A DNA stretch of 64,000 nucleotides from Cylindrobasidium torrendii FP15055 ss-10 (Eukaryota > Basidiomycota > Agaricomycetes > Agaricales > Physalacriaceae): the NCBI GenBank assembly GCA_000934385.1, contig KN880499.1, positions 48,889 through 112,888 of the forward strand, written 5' to 3'. Below the pieces are notes generated by a model. The model was not told the origin of the DNA. It did no database searches and was given only the letters and a program-made list of their open reading frames with translations. Position 1 is the first letter of the stretch; each line of letters starts with the position of its first letter. Shown here in pieces: positions 46,701 to 58,330 of the stretch. The translations under genes were made by a program, and so were the position numbers.

Positions 46701-47902
46701 GTAAGACGTCGTCGGCCAAGCGGGGAAGCGCGCGCTGGAATATCTGGAAGCCCCAGTACTTGCGCTGCGGGGAGGACGTAGCGGCGAATAGCGATTCTGA
46801 GCAAGCGTCAGCATCTGACTTGTGAACTGAGTGAGTGGAATGCACCATCAACAACGATGCGGAAGAAGTCTGCAAAGTTGCCCTGCGACATGCTGGAAAC
46901 TTCCGAAGGGAGGAGAGCATCTAGGACAATGTTCCAAACAAAGTGCAAGTCGGGCTTCCATGTGCCACCGCTTTCATTCTCTTCGGTATCCTGGATAACG
47001 GTTAACACTCTGGGGTCGGACCAATTAAGAACATACCTTCAAGATGGTTGCAAGGGTGTGCAAGTTAGATGTTTGCAGTAAATTTGGTGTAGAGAATGTT
47101 GGTGCAGTGTATTCGCCAAGATCAAGGTCTGGCTGCAAACGTTGTATTTTGAGCGCGAGTGCTATCTTCTCTGGTGTCCAATGCGAGTCTTTCTGGTAAA
47201 CAACCTCGAGCACATACACGAACGCATCCTTCTTCCATGAAACTGACGAAGTTTGGAGTGCGTCGAGGACTTGCACAAGTGTCCATGCCACGCTCTCGCG
47301 TAGCCAATTCTTCTTCTCGCCTATCGCCTGGAGTTCATCGACGACCAACTTGAATGAAGCGAGGGATGAAGCATCTGTAGATGCGGACGGAGACTGTGTC
47401 AAAGGATCTGTGCGTACGAGCAATCCAGATTGCACTATGGAAGTAATCCCAAATAGCCGTCCAAACAACATGTCGCGTTCTTCCTGGCCAGACATGGATT
47501 TTTGGGTTTTTGTGCTCTCAACGAGAAGTTCGAATATCTGCGAGCATGTCACTGTCCGTATCTTCGAGAGAAGCTGATGCGTTTGTCAGTGAGGGATGGC
47601 TAGTGGGGTTCGACCAGTAGACGCACTTCAGTCAAGGCCACTGAGAATCCCAGTCTGCTGCTCTCCCTCGGACTTGGAAGCCCACGTATGAGTCTCCGTA
47701 TTGAGTAAGACACGTCCTGTGCATTGTATTTGTCCAGTGGGTCAACGGCCTCATCCTCTTCATCCTCTTCAGAGTCCTCCGAGCCCGGTGTGATTTGCGC
47801 CTGGAATTGCTCGAGTGCGGAGACGAGCTTGACTGACGAGTCAATTCGCTCCTTCTTGTTCGCAGACGATAAGTTCCAGAATAACGGAAGTGTGGTCGAC
47901 AT
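43709..47902 (-). CDS. POL5: Pol5/MYBBP1A-type nucleolar protein, 1210 aa, twelve exons
   Basis: Named DNA polymerase V/phi but acts in rRNA production and pre-ribosome assembly; no polymerase active site is expected. Exons: 47627-47902, 47037-47573, 46846-46990, 46612-46796, 46354-46565, 46118-46295, 45947-46058, 45600-45898, 45313-45549, 44923-45262, 44263-44873, 43709-44209. It begins LPLFWNLSSANKKERIDSSV, then helical repeats (RRLIRGLPSPRESSRLGFSV), a long acidic segment encoded at 45010-45230 (Asp/Glu runs), more helices, and a Lys-rich tail ending EEKRKKKKVKA that fits nucleolar retention. Intron 7 (45899-45946) is 48 nt with no in-frame stop. Confidence 0.88.
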
Positions 47903-48161
47903 CGTGTCGAGGTGACCGTTTACTTTAGCAGTTCGAAAAAAATGATCAGTCCCGCCTGATCGCCGCCGGCATACTGAAGCTCATTATTGTCAATCTCGCT
48001 AGCAACTCGCTAGCGGACAGCTGGCGAAGGTGGTCATAAATAAACTCAACAGTCCATTTCGACAGATGCTAGAATATGCTATGTATCGTAACCAAATGCG
48101 AGTGTACGATCCTGTGTGGTGTGCAGAAATTAGTGGAGTGTATGGTATGCAATGATGATGT

Positions 48162-48834
48162 TCAGTCAATGTGGGAATAATGGCCCTTCACGCCCTGGCG
48201 GCACTTGATACAATCAATGCGGGGTCCCATCGTGAACCGCGATAGTTTCTTCGGCGAGGCTGGAGTCTGATCCATGGAAAAATCGTGGGCGATGCGGTTG
48301 ACTGTCGGCGTCGCCGGTTGAAGGGCGATAGACGGTGGCTGCGGTGTCTGAGGGAAAGAGGTGGGCTGCTGCTGCTGCTGCGGGACATTTCTCATGGACA
48401 TCGGAGCGGGTTGCGGGACTTGCTGCTGACCGAGGAACAACAAATTAGGCATTGGCTGCCCAGTCGGTTCTTCGCCCATGGCCTAGACGGAGTCAGAGTA
48501 ATGCAAGTACTGTTAACATTCCACGCACCACATCTTCAGTACTCGAAGTTGGCGAACTTGAGGCTACCGGGGTATGGATACTGAGGCCTCGGGTGCGGCA
48601 CACCCAGTCTTCAGAAAAGCTATGGCTATTGACATTTGATAGAGCCATATTGGCGCGCTTCTAGAGAGGAAAGCAGACAAGATGTCAATTAGAGGATATC
48701 ACGGGCAGCGCAATACGCACAGAGGGTCGGACGGCCGGCATCTCGTCCTCTTCAAGTGAACGCGACCGCTTCTGTCCCACACCGGTGTATGTCAATTGGT
48801 ATATTGAAGATGTGGGTTGCATGTCTATTTCCAT
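48162..48834 (-). CDS. hypothetical protein, 188 aa, Gln/Pro-rich
   Basis: Exons: 48721-48834, 48529-48660, 48162-48482, all phase 0 with donors GTGCGT. N-terminal part has a nuclear-signal-like GQKRSRSLEEDEMPAVRPS followed by KRAN; the middle holds QQQ runs and Pro; the end is SRFTMGPRIDCIKCRQGVKG, with CxxC, then HYSHID. I do not recognise the family. The conserved-looking C-terminus with IDCIKC may bind metal or a partner. It reads as a regulatory nuclear protein, but that is inference. Confidence 0.6.
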
Positions 48835-49718
48835 GGCAAGTTGGAGCAAGCAGGCGTGTATGAGGGTAGTGGTGGTGGTGGTCTTTGGGCAAGAACAACC
48901 CTTAAGCTCGCTCCCAATTGTCACTAACAGGATCACGTGCTCGTCACAGGCTGCGATCGGACCGACGCGACCGCCGACCGGCTGCGCAACGTGCACCTCC
49001 AGGCTCAAAACAAATGCACAATAGCACACAACAATGTACTTTTGGCTATGGAGGACTGGATCATCTTTTCTGAACCCTCATAATTCACCAAGTGGCTATA
49101 CGGCAACTGCAGAATGCCACATTGTTCAAACGTTACTCAATCTCAGCTTGTGAAGAATCAGAAGGATCACAGCGGGGAGCGTATCCCGAGAGGCTTAGAT
49201 CCAGTGCTCCTACAGCATTGGAAAGAGGTTCAGGCCTTTATACTTCAGATACTCCGAGCCACTACAAAACAACCAAGCATTTGGCCCTTTGCATAGTGGT
49301 CTCCGTCCGAATTCCGCCCGTCGTCCTCTTCACCTGGTGTCCAGTTGGTGTCACTAGGCAAGCATAATTTCAGATAGTCTATAAATTATGTACATTGTAT
49401 ATGCGCAACAGCAGGCACGACCACACTTTCTTACAGAGTTCGGGGAGATAAATACGGCTAACAGATGCGGATGGGAGCTTCGCTATGAAAGCTCGGATGG
49501 GTTCGAGTACGAATATGATGATGAAAATAAGAAAGAGATGGCATGAGAAAGCGGATAATCTGTAGGTATCTTTACAGCATAGAAGATATGCGGCAAGAAA
49601 TCAGAGAAGGCATGGTGGCATGGAACATGTAACCGTAACGTGTAGGAATGTTGTATGGGATGGCTCGGCGGTGCAATCCAAAGGAGGGGTCAATGCAACG
49701 TCACATGCTCTGCCACGC
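48835..49718. other. intergenic region, no supported gene
   Basis: Upstream flank of the 188-aa gene and 3' flank of the next. The open frame continuing upstream from 48834 on the minus strand lacks support. Only short random frames are present at 49092-49367. Confidence 0.5.
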
Positions 49719-50697
49719 TTAGTGGAAGCACTGGACAAGTAACACGTTTAGGCCATGTTGCTTAACCCATTGCTTGGAGGCTTGATTTCTCTTCCGCCGG
49801 ATGTCCTTGACCAATGCCGCCCGACTGGGGTAGAGTACATCTTTGAGAGCGTCTGGCCCCTGGCCCCTTGCAGCGAGATAGTCTCGGATATTGACGAACG
49901 CTCGGGACTTGAGATGCGCTCGGGCCGCGGTGAGTGATGCAGGCAGCGCTGATCCTGCCAGCCCGAGCTCGATAATCATAGACTGGAGTAGCGTTAACCG
50001 GTTCACTGAATCATCAGGATTGGTGAGGAACCTGCCAAGTGATGAGAGCAAGATTAGGAGCTATAAAGACAACGCACGAGTTGAGATACTGAACGGCTTC
50101 GTCGTAGCCGTCGTCGAGTGGCTCTGACGAGAACCCAGACTCCGAAACGTCGTCGACAATTGGACGAGAGCCGAGGCCTGGCTCGATCTTACGGGCGTGT
50201 TTGCGCTTCTTGTTCTTCGGTGACGATGGCGGCGAGGGCAAAGTAGTCGTCGTGGTAGCAGCGGACGAGGGGCGCTCGGGGGCTCGGGCTCGGGCCTTCT
50301 GGCGACGGGATTCACGCGCCTTCGTCGGTATGCTTGGTATGGAACTCACGGAAAGAGCGGAAAGCTCCTCCGCAAGGTCGTTGGCAGCGCTGTCCGGGTT
50401 AACTGGCGCACTCGGGGTGGTGCTGCGGGTCATGCGGTTGCGCGGCGCCAACAGCACAAAGTCGTCATCTGTGGCAGGCGGAACGCTGCTCACAGTAGAA
50501 ATGAATGATGCAGAGAGATTGTCGGGAAGAGGGGACACGACGTCCCACACGATCTCGTCGTCCGAATCTTCTTCAGACCATCGTAAGGACCGGGCAGAGT
50601 TGGTCGACGACGACCGAGAACGATTGGACACAACGTCGAAGGAAGACGCTGTGGATACGGCCGAAAAGGTTGGCGAAGAGATTGTCGCCGTCGACAT
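49719..50697 (-). CDS. hypothetical protein, 310 aa
   Basis: Two exons: 50078-50697 and 50031-49719, intron of 46 nt with donor GTGCGT. The first two thirds is low complexity: Ser/Thr runs, an acidic patch with SEEDSDDEIVWDVVSPLP (a possible LIR-like or SIM-like WDVV core), Ala/Thr/Pro and a basic KNKKRKHARK. The last about 120 residues look folded and helical: SVNRLTLLQSMIIELGLAGS, NIRDYLAARGQGP and ALVKDIRRKRNQASKQWVKQ. Family unknown; I believe it is real because the splice junction extends a conserved-looking helical domain. Confidence 0.6.
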
Positions 50698-50839
50698 GGT
50701 GGTGGTGGGGGTGAAAGACAGAGAACGTGCCTCAGCCGCCTGACATCAATTCAATATATATACCCCGTGCAAGCTAGTCACGGTTTTGATATCCGTGTGA
50801 CAGGTAACACTGCCACAGTAAGATGCTGCCCGACACAGG

Positions 50840-52765
50840 CTAGCTAAGCTTCCAATACACAAAGCTGTTGTTGTAACCCGCCAGTGCAGTTTGCTCGACA
50901 GCCACATTCTTCCCCCAGACCCGTCCTTGCAAATCCAGCACCCGCGCACGCCTCTGCGAATCCAAGATGACCCTATCATCCCCTACGCTCAGCGGATTAG
51001 GCATTGGCTGGCTCGACTTTCGTCCGTTCCCAAGTTCAGAATCGTAATTCTTTCCCCATGTATAGAGGTCTCTGCCTACACGCTGCCCCCGCGAGGTGTC
51101 GAGCGTCATCAGGACGTGACCGGTGGCTGATACGCTGATAGCCCGCGGGACAATTGGGACAACTTTGCCCTTCCCTTCGTCGTCTGCATGCCGTTAGCAT
51201 TTCCGTCAAAGTGGGAAACTGTTATTTACACTCCGTCAGCGCACCGATGCCCCGTGCACGTGTAGGCGTCGCCTGTGCATTGCTGAAAACATTGTTGCCA
51301 AGTCCACCCCATTGGCCATTACCGCACATCAAGATGTCCACACTGTTGTCTGTTGCATTCCGCACCATGAAGCTAGTCAAATCGCCTCCTAATAAACGTC
51401 AAGCAACTGCAGGTGCAGACAAGGAAGTTAACTTGCCTGCGGAGACGTTGGTGCATTTAGCGACGCTTCGCTTCAGAATGACCTCGGTGGGGACAGTTAT
51501 TGTATCGAGCGTGACATTACCACCGAGACCTATCTGGCTTGGAGCGAGTCAGCATTGTGTTGTTGATACATGTAATCCCTTACCCATAATCATTGGCACC
51601 CCAGCCCAAGATTCTGCCCGATGTAGTCAACGCAAAACTTGACCGGCCACCTGCCGTGGCCTGTGCAACTGGCACATCGACCAGCGCAGGTATCTCGAAA
51701 ATGTAGGGACAAAAGCGAATAGAGTCCTTGGTCCAATTCTCTGTAGTTTCTGCGACAGCTACACTCTTTTCCGTCAGCGTCTTTGGTACGAGTTGGGCAG
51801 GGATTGTGGACGTCGATCCAGGTTGAGGGATGCGAATTTTGCGGAATCCAAGTTGGCCATATGCGTTTGCGTACTGGTCAATGGGGTGCGCAAATGTGCG
51901 TCCGCTGCTGGTCACAGCAAGGAGGTGGTGGTCACCTGCGGAAATCGACTTGAAGCTACTAAATGTGAGATTGGATTCCACACGTTGACAAGAGACAGAC
52001 ATACCTTTCGCGTCGTCCAAGGCTAGTAGCGGGAGTGACCTCGACGAAATCAATTTTGTTATCTTCTGCCCATAACCACGAGCTACTCGGTGGTGGCGAT
52101 ATGCCTGGCTGTCGCTCTTGTTTGACAGAATTGGCTTCCAAACAGTAAATGCGACCTGCAGCAGAAAGCGCATACAAGCGGGATTCCGTGGCTTGAACTT
52201 GTATGATATTCTTGAAAAGCGTAAGAATGGATGCAATGGGTACTATGCGCCCTCACTTTATTGCGCAGGGTCAAATTTGGCTTGTCCAGGTTGGAATGAC
52301 CGCGCCCCCATTGATAAACGTCACCGTTCGCGTCTACACATGCTGCGTGGTCCTTGTGCACGACCAAGTCCCGTAGGGCAACCCCATCTAGCCATGAAGC
52401 TATGGTCGGCGTCCGAAGGGCTTCAACGCTCGAGCCGTCGAGCGTATTGGACCTAGTGGGACGCGTGAGACAGGCTCTGAGACTCGGACGTTCACGCACC
52501 TGTTGGACCCCCACACAAGCGTCTGCAATGTATCCGAGTTTCTGACCTCAGAGACAGCCGAAATAGATGACTGCACGGGGAGCTGGGCGGCCGCATCGCT
52601 GTGAATAATGTTTTCTTCTCGGTGCAAGGCCCATAGTGTCGAACCGGCGAGAAAAGCAGAACCGGCGAGCCCTAGAGTGGACAGACCAGCGCGATTACGC
52701 GTCGGTAATGCTTGAGAGTGTATTCCACGTATCCCAGCGCGTACAAGTCGTGTTTGCCAGTGCAT
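50840..52765 (-). CDS. FMP25: Fmp25/RCC1L-like mitochondrial RCC1-repeat protein, 548 aa
   Basis: Beta-propeller protein of the mitochondrial inner membrane; relatives act in mitoribosome or respiratory-complex assembly. Exons: 52500-52765, 52257-52452, 52005-52210, 51584-51958, 51437-51537, 51230-51388, 50840-51183. It starts with an Arg-rich presequence (HWQTRLVRAGIRGIHSQALP) and a hydrophobic segment (GLSTLGLAGSAFLAGSTLWAL). RCC1-like blades follow, for example DANGDVYQWGRGHS, ILGWGANDYGQIGLGGNV and MCGNGQWGGLGNN, ending WGKNVAVEQTALAGYNNSF. Intron 5 (51389-51436) uses donor GCAAGT, a GC-AG intron; the alternative GT two bases on gives a stop. Divergent partner 140 bp away. Confidence 0.83.
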
Positions 52766-52905
52766 TTTCCTGTATGACGGTGACAGCCAAAGTCGGGGTT
52801 CGGAACGGAGCTCAGTCGCGATCGAGTGATCCGCTCTCACCTTACAAGTCACTGTCATCGCGTGGATACTATTGGACCTGTGCTTCCTCAGGCTTCCTCC
52901 AGGCC

Positions 52906-53697
52906 ATGTCACGGAAACTGCTAGTCCTCGACCTTAACGGAACACTTCTTCATCGTGATCAAAACAGGGTCATTCGTTTACGACCGTATTTGGACACTTT
53001 CACCGCATTTCTTTTTCATCCAGCGACGCGCAAATGGCTTGATTCCATGGTCTGGAGCTCCGCACAACCACACAACGTCAACCGAATGATAAATTCCGCA
53101 TTTCAGCGGCCTGAAAGTGATCTGCTGGATGTGTGGGCACGAGACAAAATGGATATTGAACCGCATTTGTATTCCCAGAAAACACAAACGGTCAAGGATT
53201 TCAGCAAGGTGTGGTCCACATTTCCTGCGCATTCCAATCGGTCTACTCTTCTCCTCGATGATTCACTCTCGAAGGCGCGGCTTCAGCCCCATAATCACCT
53301 GTGCATAGAGGAATATTTGCCGGATCTCCCACGGCCCGCTAGCACCGACATGGTTCAGAGAAGCAAACCTGATCAGTCCCTCGTTGCAGTAGTCGGAGTC
53401 CTCGACGCATTGAAGGAGGCCAGCAACGTCGAATCTTGGATGAAAGATAATAGTGTCTTCCGAGGTGAGCAACTCCCAGTTGATGGGGGCGAGCAATCCA
53501 AGCCACTTTGGTTCTCGAATCCTTCCGTTGTATCTGCGTGGGCAACGGCTGGGTCCGAGGCTCTCGCGAGATTAGGGATTAAACCTCTTGCAGTATGTGT
53601 TTCCAGAATTTCCGTTATCCGTTGCTCACATTCAACACAGACTCAAAGTCGTCCTGTGATAATGCGACCTGGTTCGGGGCGCGGTTTTAGGAAATGA
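52906..53697 (+). CDS. FCP1-homology/HAD-like phosphatase domain protein, 247 aa
   Basis: Resembles the NIF/CTD-phosphatase-like branch of HAD proteins. Exons 52906-53592 and 53641-53697; the 48-nt intron between is in frame without a stop, so retention adds 16 residues. Motif I is KLLVLDLNGTLLHR: the second Asp of the usual DxDxT is Asn. Later HAD-like segments are WLDSMVWSSAQPHNVNRMI (motif II region, Ser-Ser) and STLLLDDSLSKARLQPHN (motif III region with Asp-Asp). The C-terminus is basic (MRPGSGRGFRK). Because the general-acid Asp is replaced, it could be inactive or have altered activity. It may be a mitochondrial Tim50-related or nuclear protein; I cannot tell. Confidence 0.72.
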   Translation: MSRKLLVLDLNGTLLHRDQNRVIRLRPYLDTFTAFLFHPATRKWLDSMVWSSAQPHNVNRMINSAFQRPESDLLDVWARDKMDIEPHLYSQKTQTVKDFSKVWSTFPAHSNRSTLLLDDSLSKARLQPHNHLCIEEYLPDLPRPASTDMVQRSKPDQSLVAVVGVLDALKEASNVESWMKDNSVFRGEQLPVDGGEQSKPLWFSNPSVVSAWATAGSEALARLGIKPLAVCVSRISVIRCSHSTQTQSRPVIMRPGSGRGFRK

Positions 53698-54170
53698 AAT
53701 ACTTACCAAGGACTGGCAGTGCTTGCATCGAAACTTCCTTGTCAATAGAAATGATGGTAGAGAGATATTGGTGCGCATCTCAGCTTGGTAACCTGTGTGC
53801 GGCCCGTAATTGAATGCTTGAACTTACTGCGCAATTCTGATATCCATCCATTGTTCCTCAAATGGAAATCTCATGCCCGAAGATCGAGTGTTCAACAAAA
53901 GAAGGCAAGAACGTCGCCCTTTCGTTGATACTTAAGTATGCTCCAAGACTATAACTCGTAAACTGGCGCATTGGGACGAATTGGGCCTGTGCGGGATGAC
54001 TAAGCTCAGCGGCTGTCAGTTTGGAATGGACGTAAATGATCGAACCTGATCGTGTTGCCCTCTGTCCTTCGTCTCCCCCACGAACGTCCCGCTCATTTGG
54101 CCCAGGCCGCCCTACTCTCCCTTTTACTACACTCGCTATAGGACATCCAGTCCCCATCGGCCTCACCACG
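53698..54170. other. intergenic region upstream of the DPBB gene
   Basis: Promoter region of the secreted protein gene, with pyrimidine-rich sequence at 54050-54130 near the start. No gene. Confidence 0.5.
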
Positions 54171-55172
54171 ATGCACTTTTCTCTTAGCCTCCTCCCCATT
54201 CTGGCCGCCGCACTCTCTGCTTTTGCTCACGAGCCAGTGTTGCACAACCGCCACCACGAAATCTCGAAGAGGTCCAAAGGAGATGTAGTGCTCGCGAAGC
54301 GCTTTGATAATGCTAGATGGTCTTTCTACGACGTCGGACAGCAAGTCTTTGCTCCCTAGGCTCGGTCCCTTTTCACTTACCTAAACTTCAGAGGCGCTTG
54401 CGGGCAAGTCAATGTTGCATCAGACTTTGTGGGTATCCTGAGCTTTTCTGAGCGTTCAAAACTGACCACATCCCTCAGATTGTTGCCCTCAATTCCGATG
54501 TTCGTCACAATCTCCTGCATCCCTGTCTACCCGCATCAGTCTTATTGTTTTTCTAGCAATACGGAAGCGGGTATCCTGGACCAAATTGCTTTAAAACTAT
54601 TTCCATGACCTATAACGGCAAGACGACCACGGCCACCATCATGGACCAGGTAGATATCCTATTCCCTACCTCATCAGGAGACATCATTTGACACCAAACA
54701 GTGCCCTGGCTGTCCGTATGGAGGTCTTGACCTGTCTCGGGGTCTATTCAACTTTTTCGCTGACGAGGGTGCCGGGATTATCTATGGCACATGGTCCTTC
54801 AGCGACGGCAGTGGCAGCAGCACCCCTACCTCAACGTCGCAATACACTCCACCACCCACTTCGAGTACGTACGAGGCCCCTTCTACGACCTCTACCAGCA
54901 CATGGACACCTCCCCCTACGAGCAGCAGCAGTAGCAGCAGTAGCACCAGCATCTGGAGCAGCTCCTCGTCCTTGGTAACTTATGCTCCCTCATCATCAAG
55001 CTCTGCTATGTCATCTAGCGCGGCTCCTAGCTCGAGCGCGCCGGCCAATCATGTCGCGGGCGGCGGGAAAACTGTCTCGCTCAACGACAACGCGCCAAAC
55101 AACATCTACAACGTGAACGGGGCCATTGTTAACCTCGCGAACATCGCTGCCCAGGCTCAGCGTATTCTGTAG
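54171..55172 (+). CDS. secreted double-psi beta-barrel (RlpA/expansin-like) protein, 263 aa
   Basis: Exons: 54171-54340, 54392-54428, 54479-54499, 54557-54649, 54702-55172. Signal peptide HFSLSLLPILAAALSAFA, then a short dibasic propeptide-like zone (ISKRSKGDVVLAKR). The DPBB domain shows ARWSFYDVGQGACGQVN, DFIVALNSDQYG, CFKTISMTYNGKTTTATIMD and the Cys-Pro-Gly-Cys plus GGLDLSRGLFNFFADEGAG. A Ser/Thr/Pro-rich tail (about residues 150-215) ends in NNIYNVNGAIVNLANIAAQ. Such proteins loosen or bind wall polymers or serve as effector-like secreted proteins. Intron 1 needs a GC donor (GCAAGT) to produce GQGACG. Confidence 0.85.
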
Positions 55173-56206
55173 GCGTCAGTCCAGGACGACCTCTGTCCAT
55201 CAAATTTTCTTGCCGGGAGTCGACTTTTGCCATTTCATTTAGGGATGGTTATATATTGGATTCTGTGTATATACCAATTGTTCTGTTGTGTGCGGCCTTT
55301 TCTACCTTATCTTGTTAAACTATGGCCGAATGTTCAAGTATTGTGTGTACTTGTGGCGATGCTGTTCTATTCGTATTCCTTTTCCTACTCTCTGGGTTCT
55401 TTTGCCCAATACCCACGGTGTTTTTTTCTAGTGCGCATGCTCGGCGCTGCAAGACAAGCGAGCACATACCGCCGTACATACCTGATAATCAAAGTCAGGC
55501 GTTGCATTATTGCTTGTTCGATTTAACAAGGCAGAAGAGAATATTGGATGGGGACCCGAGATTGTGAAGAGTTGTGCAAATCGCAGAAGCGTGCCGGGAA
55601 GCATCTTGACCACGGATACATGAAGCTCTGAAGGTTGATCATTGGATCTCTTCACATATCGCATGGACCAAGTCTCTGCACCTCTTTGAATGAACTCATC
55701 TACAAAACGCGACGCAGAACACGATACAACCTCGAGGATCGAGATGGAAACGTGCCGACAATGAAAACTCTCTATCATGGCGGATGGGGTTTGGTGATTA
55801 TCACTGTCAGTTCCGGCTGATCAGATTGAATTAAGTACAGACGACGGTCAACCATATTCTGATGCGTGGAATCCAGGCGATTGTTGCACTGCGTCCGTGC
55901 CAAAAACACTCGGGTCTGTCCAGCTGTGAATGGAACCACCGAACAATGGTGATCGTTACTGTAGTCCTCAGACCCAAGTTGGGGTTATCCCCGAAAGGTT
56001 TTGTATATATCGCCTACCGTTTAGGCCAATACACGGGTGAGCGGTTGACTAGCTCGGCTACAGTGTGCGTCTAAGCATCATGCATTAGGACATGGGCTTC
56101 AGTAAAACGAAAACAGGCTCACGATTTTGTATTTATGCAATAGTTAGTAGTGTACAATCCAAGATACGATTATCTGTAGAGCGCTGTATAATATGTAGTT
56201 CAGATA
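55173..56206. other. 1 kb convergent intergenic region
   Basis: 3' flanks of the DPBB gene and the TFIIB-type gene. Open frames up to about 116 codons on both strands lack introns, motifs or similarity. No RNA gene was recognised. Confidence 0.45.
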
Positions 56207-57947
56207 TCAGTACCATTCCTGTTCATCATCATCCAGAGTCAGCGCACACTGGTGCTGTAACCCGAGCGCCATGGCCTTCCGTATTTTCCCAAACTCACTT
56301 TCATCCTCTTCGTCAGACTCCTGCCAGACGGCCACACCTTCGTTCACACCAGTCAGTATATCCACCATTTCCTCATCGTCCTCGTCGCCCATGAACTGCG
56401 CGAGTGCATCCCGGTTGATCCTCTTGGACGGTTCCTTCGGCTCGTTCTTGTCTCGTCTTCGCCTTTTTGCCTTGGGCTCGTCAACAGAGCGCTCAACGTA
56501 ATCCGGATTGCTCTGATGCCATATTCGTGCAAACATGGCAACCTCTTCCTCATTTCGAAGCATACCCTCAAGCTCACCGTCCGCGAAAAGCTCTTCATCC
56601 TCGAGGTCGTCCCCGTTCTTCGATACAAGCAGTAGCTGCAGACGAGTTGGTGCACTCTGTTGTTGCATGGCCTCCGATGAAGCATTGAGTAGGTAAGACG
56701 TAAGTGACGATTGGAACGTTGAATTCGCCATGGACGCCGCCGTCGGGTCAAGCAGAAACTGGCTAGCATCGCTTAGCGTATGGCGCAGTTTCCGCTTCTT
56801 CTTCTGTGGATGAGGAGCAGGTACGTCTTCAGGTGAACACGAAGGGACACAATCACCTTCCTCCTGCAGAAACTCCGCCCTCGCCAGCGCCTGGTGCTGT
56901 TCCTTCCACGAATCGCGCCCCCATGTAAGAATATCCTCCAGCCCGCGTGCAACGAGTATCCTTTTTGCAACCTTCGCTCGGGCGCCTGCTTTCTTGTCGT
57001 ACTGACTGAGCCAAGGTATACGAGTCATAAGCCTCGCAAGTTCGTCTTGGAAAATGGTGTACTGTTTCTGTATGAGTGACTTGCCGGCGCCAGCATGGAG
57101 CGCAAGAAATGCTGCGAGATCTGCTAAACCGGTGATACTCTTCCTGACCTGTCCCTCGAGCGCAAGAATCATAATCGCCGCCGCCGAGGCTTGAATGGCA
57201 GAAGTGTGGGGAATCGAACGTGCCAAGAGGTCGGACAGTTCATGAGCGGTCTTTAGTACTTTGGGCATCGAGAGCGGGGCAATGACTTCTCGCAAACGAG
57301 TGGGAAGGGTATCTTGGTCTGATGACAGGGCAGCTGAGAGGTACTTTTGAAGTATGGGGAGGTAAAAAGACGGGTCGTTCGGGGCCAGCTTCATATTAAG
57401 GAGGGACAGAATTTCAGAGAGAACACGGGTGAGTTGGTGATCCTTTTCGTCTAATAGTGAGGCAATGTCGACACGAGAGTCTGGCCGCTTGGATTCACGA
57501 AGTGCGATGGAAAGGCAAGCACCGGCGACGAGCTTTGCTTTACGGCCCCAGCGAAATTGACCGGCCTTCATTGCTTGATTGAACAAGTGACATGTGCGCT
57601 GAGCAAGACCGGAGGCAGAGAGTGCGGATGCCAGGGATGTAATCCATTGGTTCATGGCAGCCTGAAGGGAAGTCAGAATACCAAATAGGAAACAGAGCAT
57701 AGGGACGCACTGCATTCTGAGCGTGGGCAGATTCACGCCCTTGTCCTGCGAGTTGCCAATTTGGATTTCGAAGGGATTTGAGCGTGCTTGGCTGATATCC
57801 ATTTAATGGCTCGGTGCGGTATTCGAGACCAGAGGTTAAGATGCACTGAGATGCGTCGGCCAGGGTGCCGCATGTCATGCAGATGAACGAGGCCGCATCG
57901 TCGTCCCAGACAGTGCCGCCGCCGCACTCCACACAGACGGCCGTCAT
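56207..57947 (-). CDS. TFIIB-type zinc-ribbon and cyclin-fold protein, 563 aa
   Basis: Exons 57711-57947 and 56207-57661, one phase-0 intron. The N-terminus is a zinc ribbon: CVECGGG then FICMTCGTLADAS (C-x2-C .. C-x2-C). It is followed by helices with the TFIIB cyclin-repeat look: NQWITSLASALSASGLAQRT, FRWGRKAKLVAGACLSIALR and DEKDHQLTRVLSEILSLLNM, then a second helical block. The C-terminal third is basic then acidic (HPQKKKRKLRHTLSD; DALAQFMGDEDDEEMVDIL). This layout is that of a TFIIB/Brf relative, but I do not see the Brf1 homology block, so it may be a lineage-specific general-factor paralogue. The specific polymerase partner is unknown. Confidence 0.68.
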
Positions 57948-58330
57948 GGTGGGATGGAAGGAACCGCCCTGAGAATGTCGCAGGCGACTGCGATCAGAAT
58001 GATGGCATCACACACGTGCCGTCCCGCCGAGCGCTTAGCGTGGCCGCCAGTCTGTCCCTGCTTTGCTCTCGACCACCGCGGGTAGTTAGACACCTGTTGC
58101 GACCTGGCGACCACGCCGTTCCAGCGTGTATCTATGCGCGTGATGAAGGAATCCAGCGCCACTCTAGACCATCTCGTTGAACGCCGCATTGCAGGTTTCC
58201 AGACCGCACTAATCACAATAAGCTCCGTTTGAACTCCGTGCTTAGAGGTATATAAACCAATGTTTCGGACTTGTTAGGCCCCCAGCGTCCGCCACTGTCT
58301 TAGGCGCTACCCCTCTTCTCTCTTTCTCTC
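57948..58330. other. divergent promoter region of 383 bp
   Basis: Between the TFIIB-type gene and trehalose phosphorylase. A TATA-like TATATAAAC lies at 58248-58258, about 75 bp before the ATG of the trehalose phosphorylase, followed by a pyrimidine-rich leader. Confidence 0.5.
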
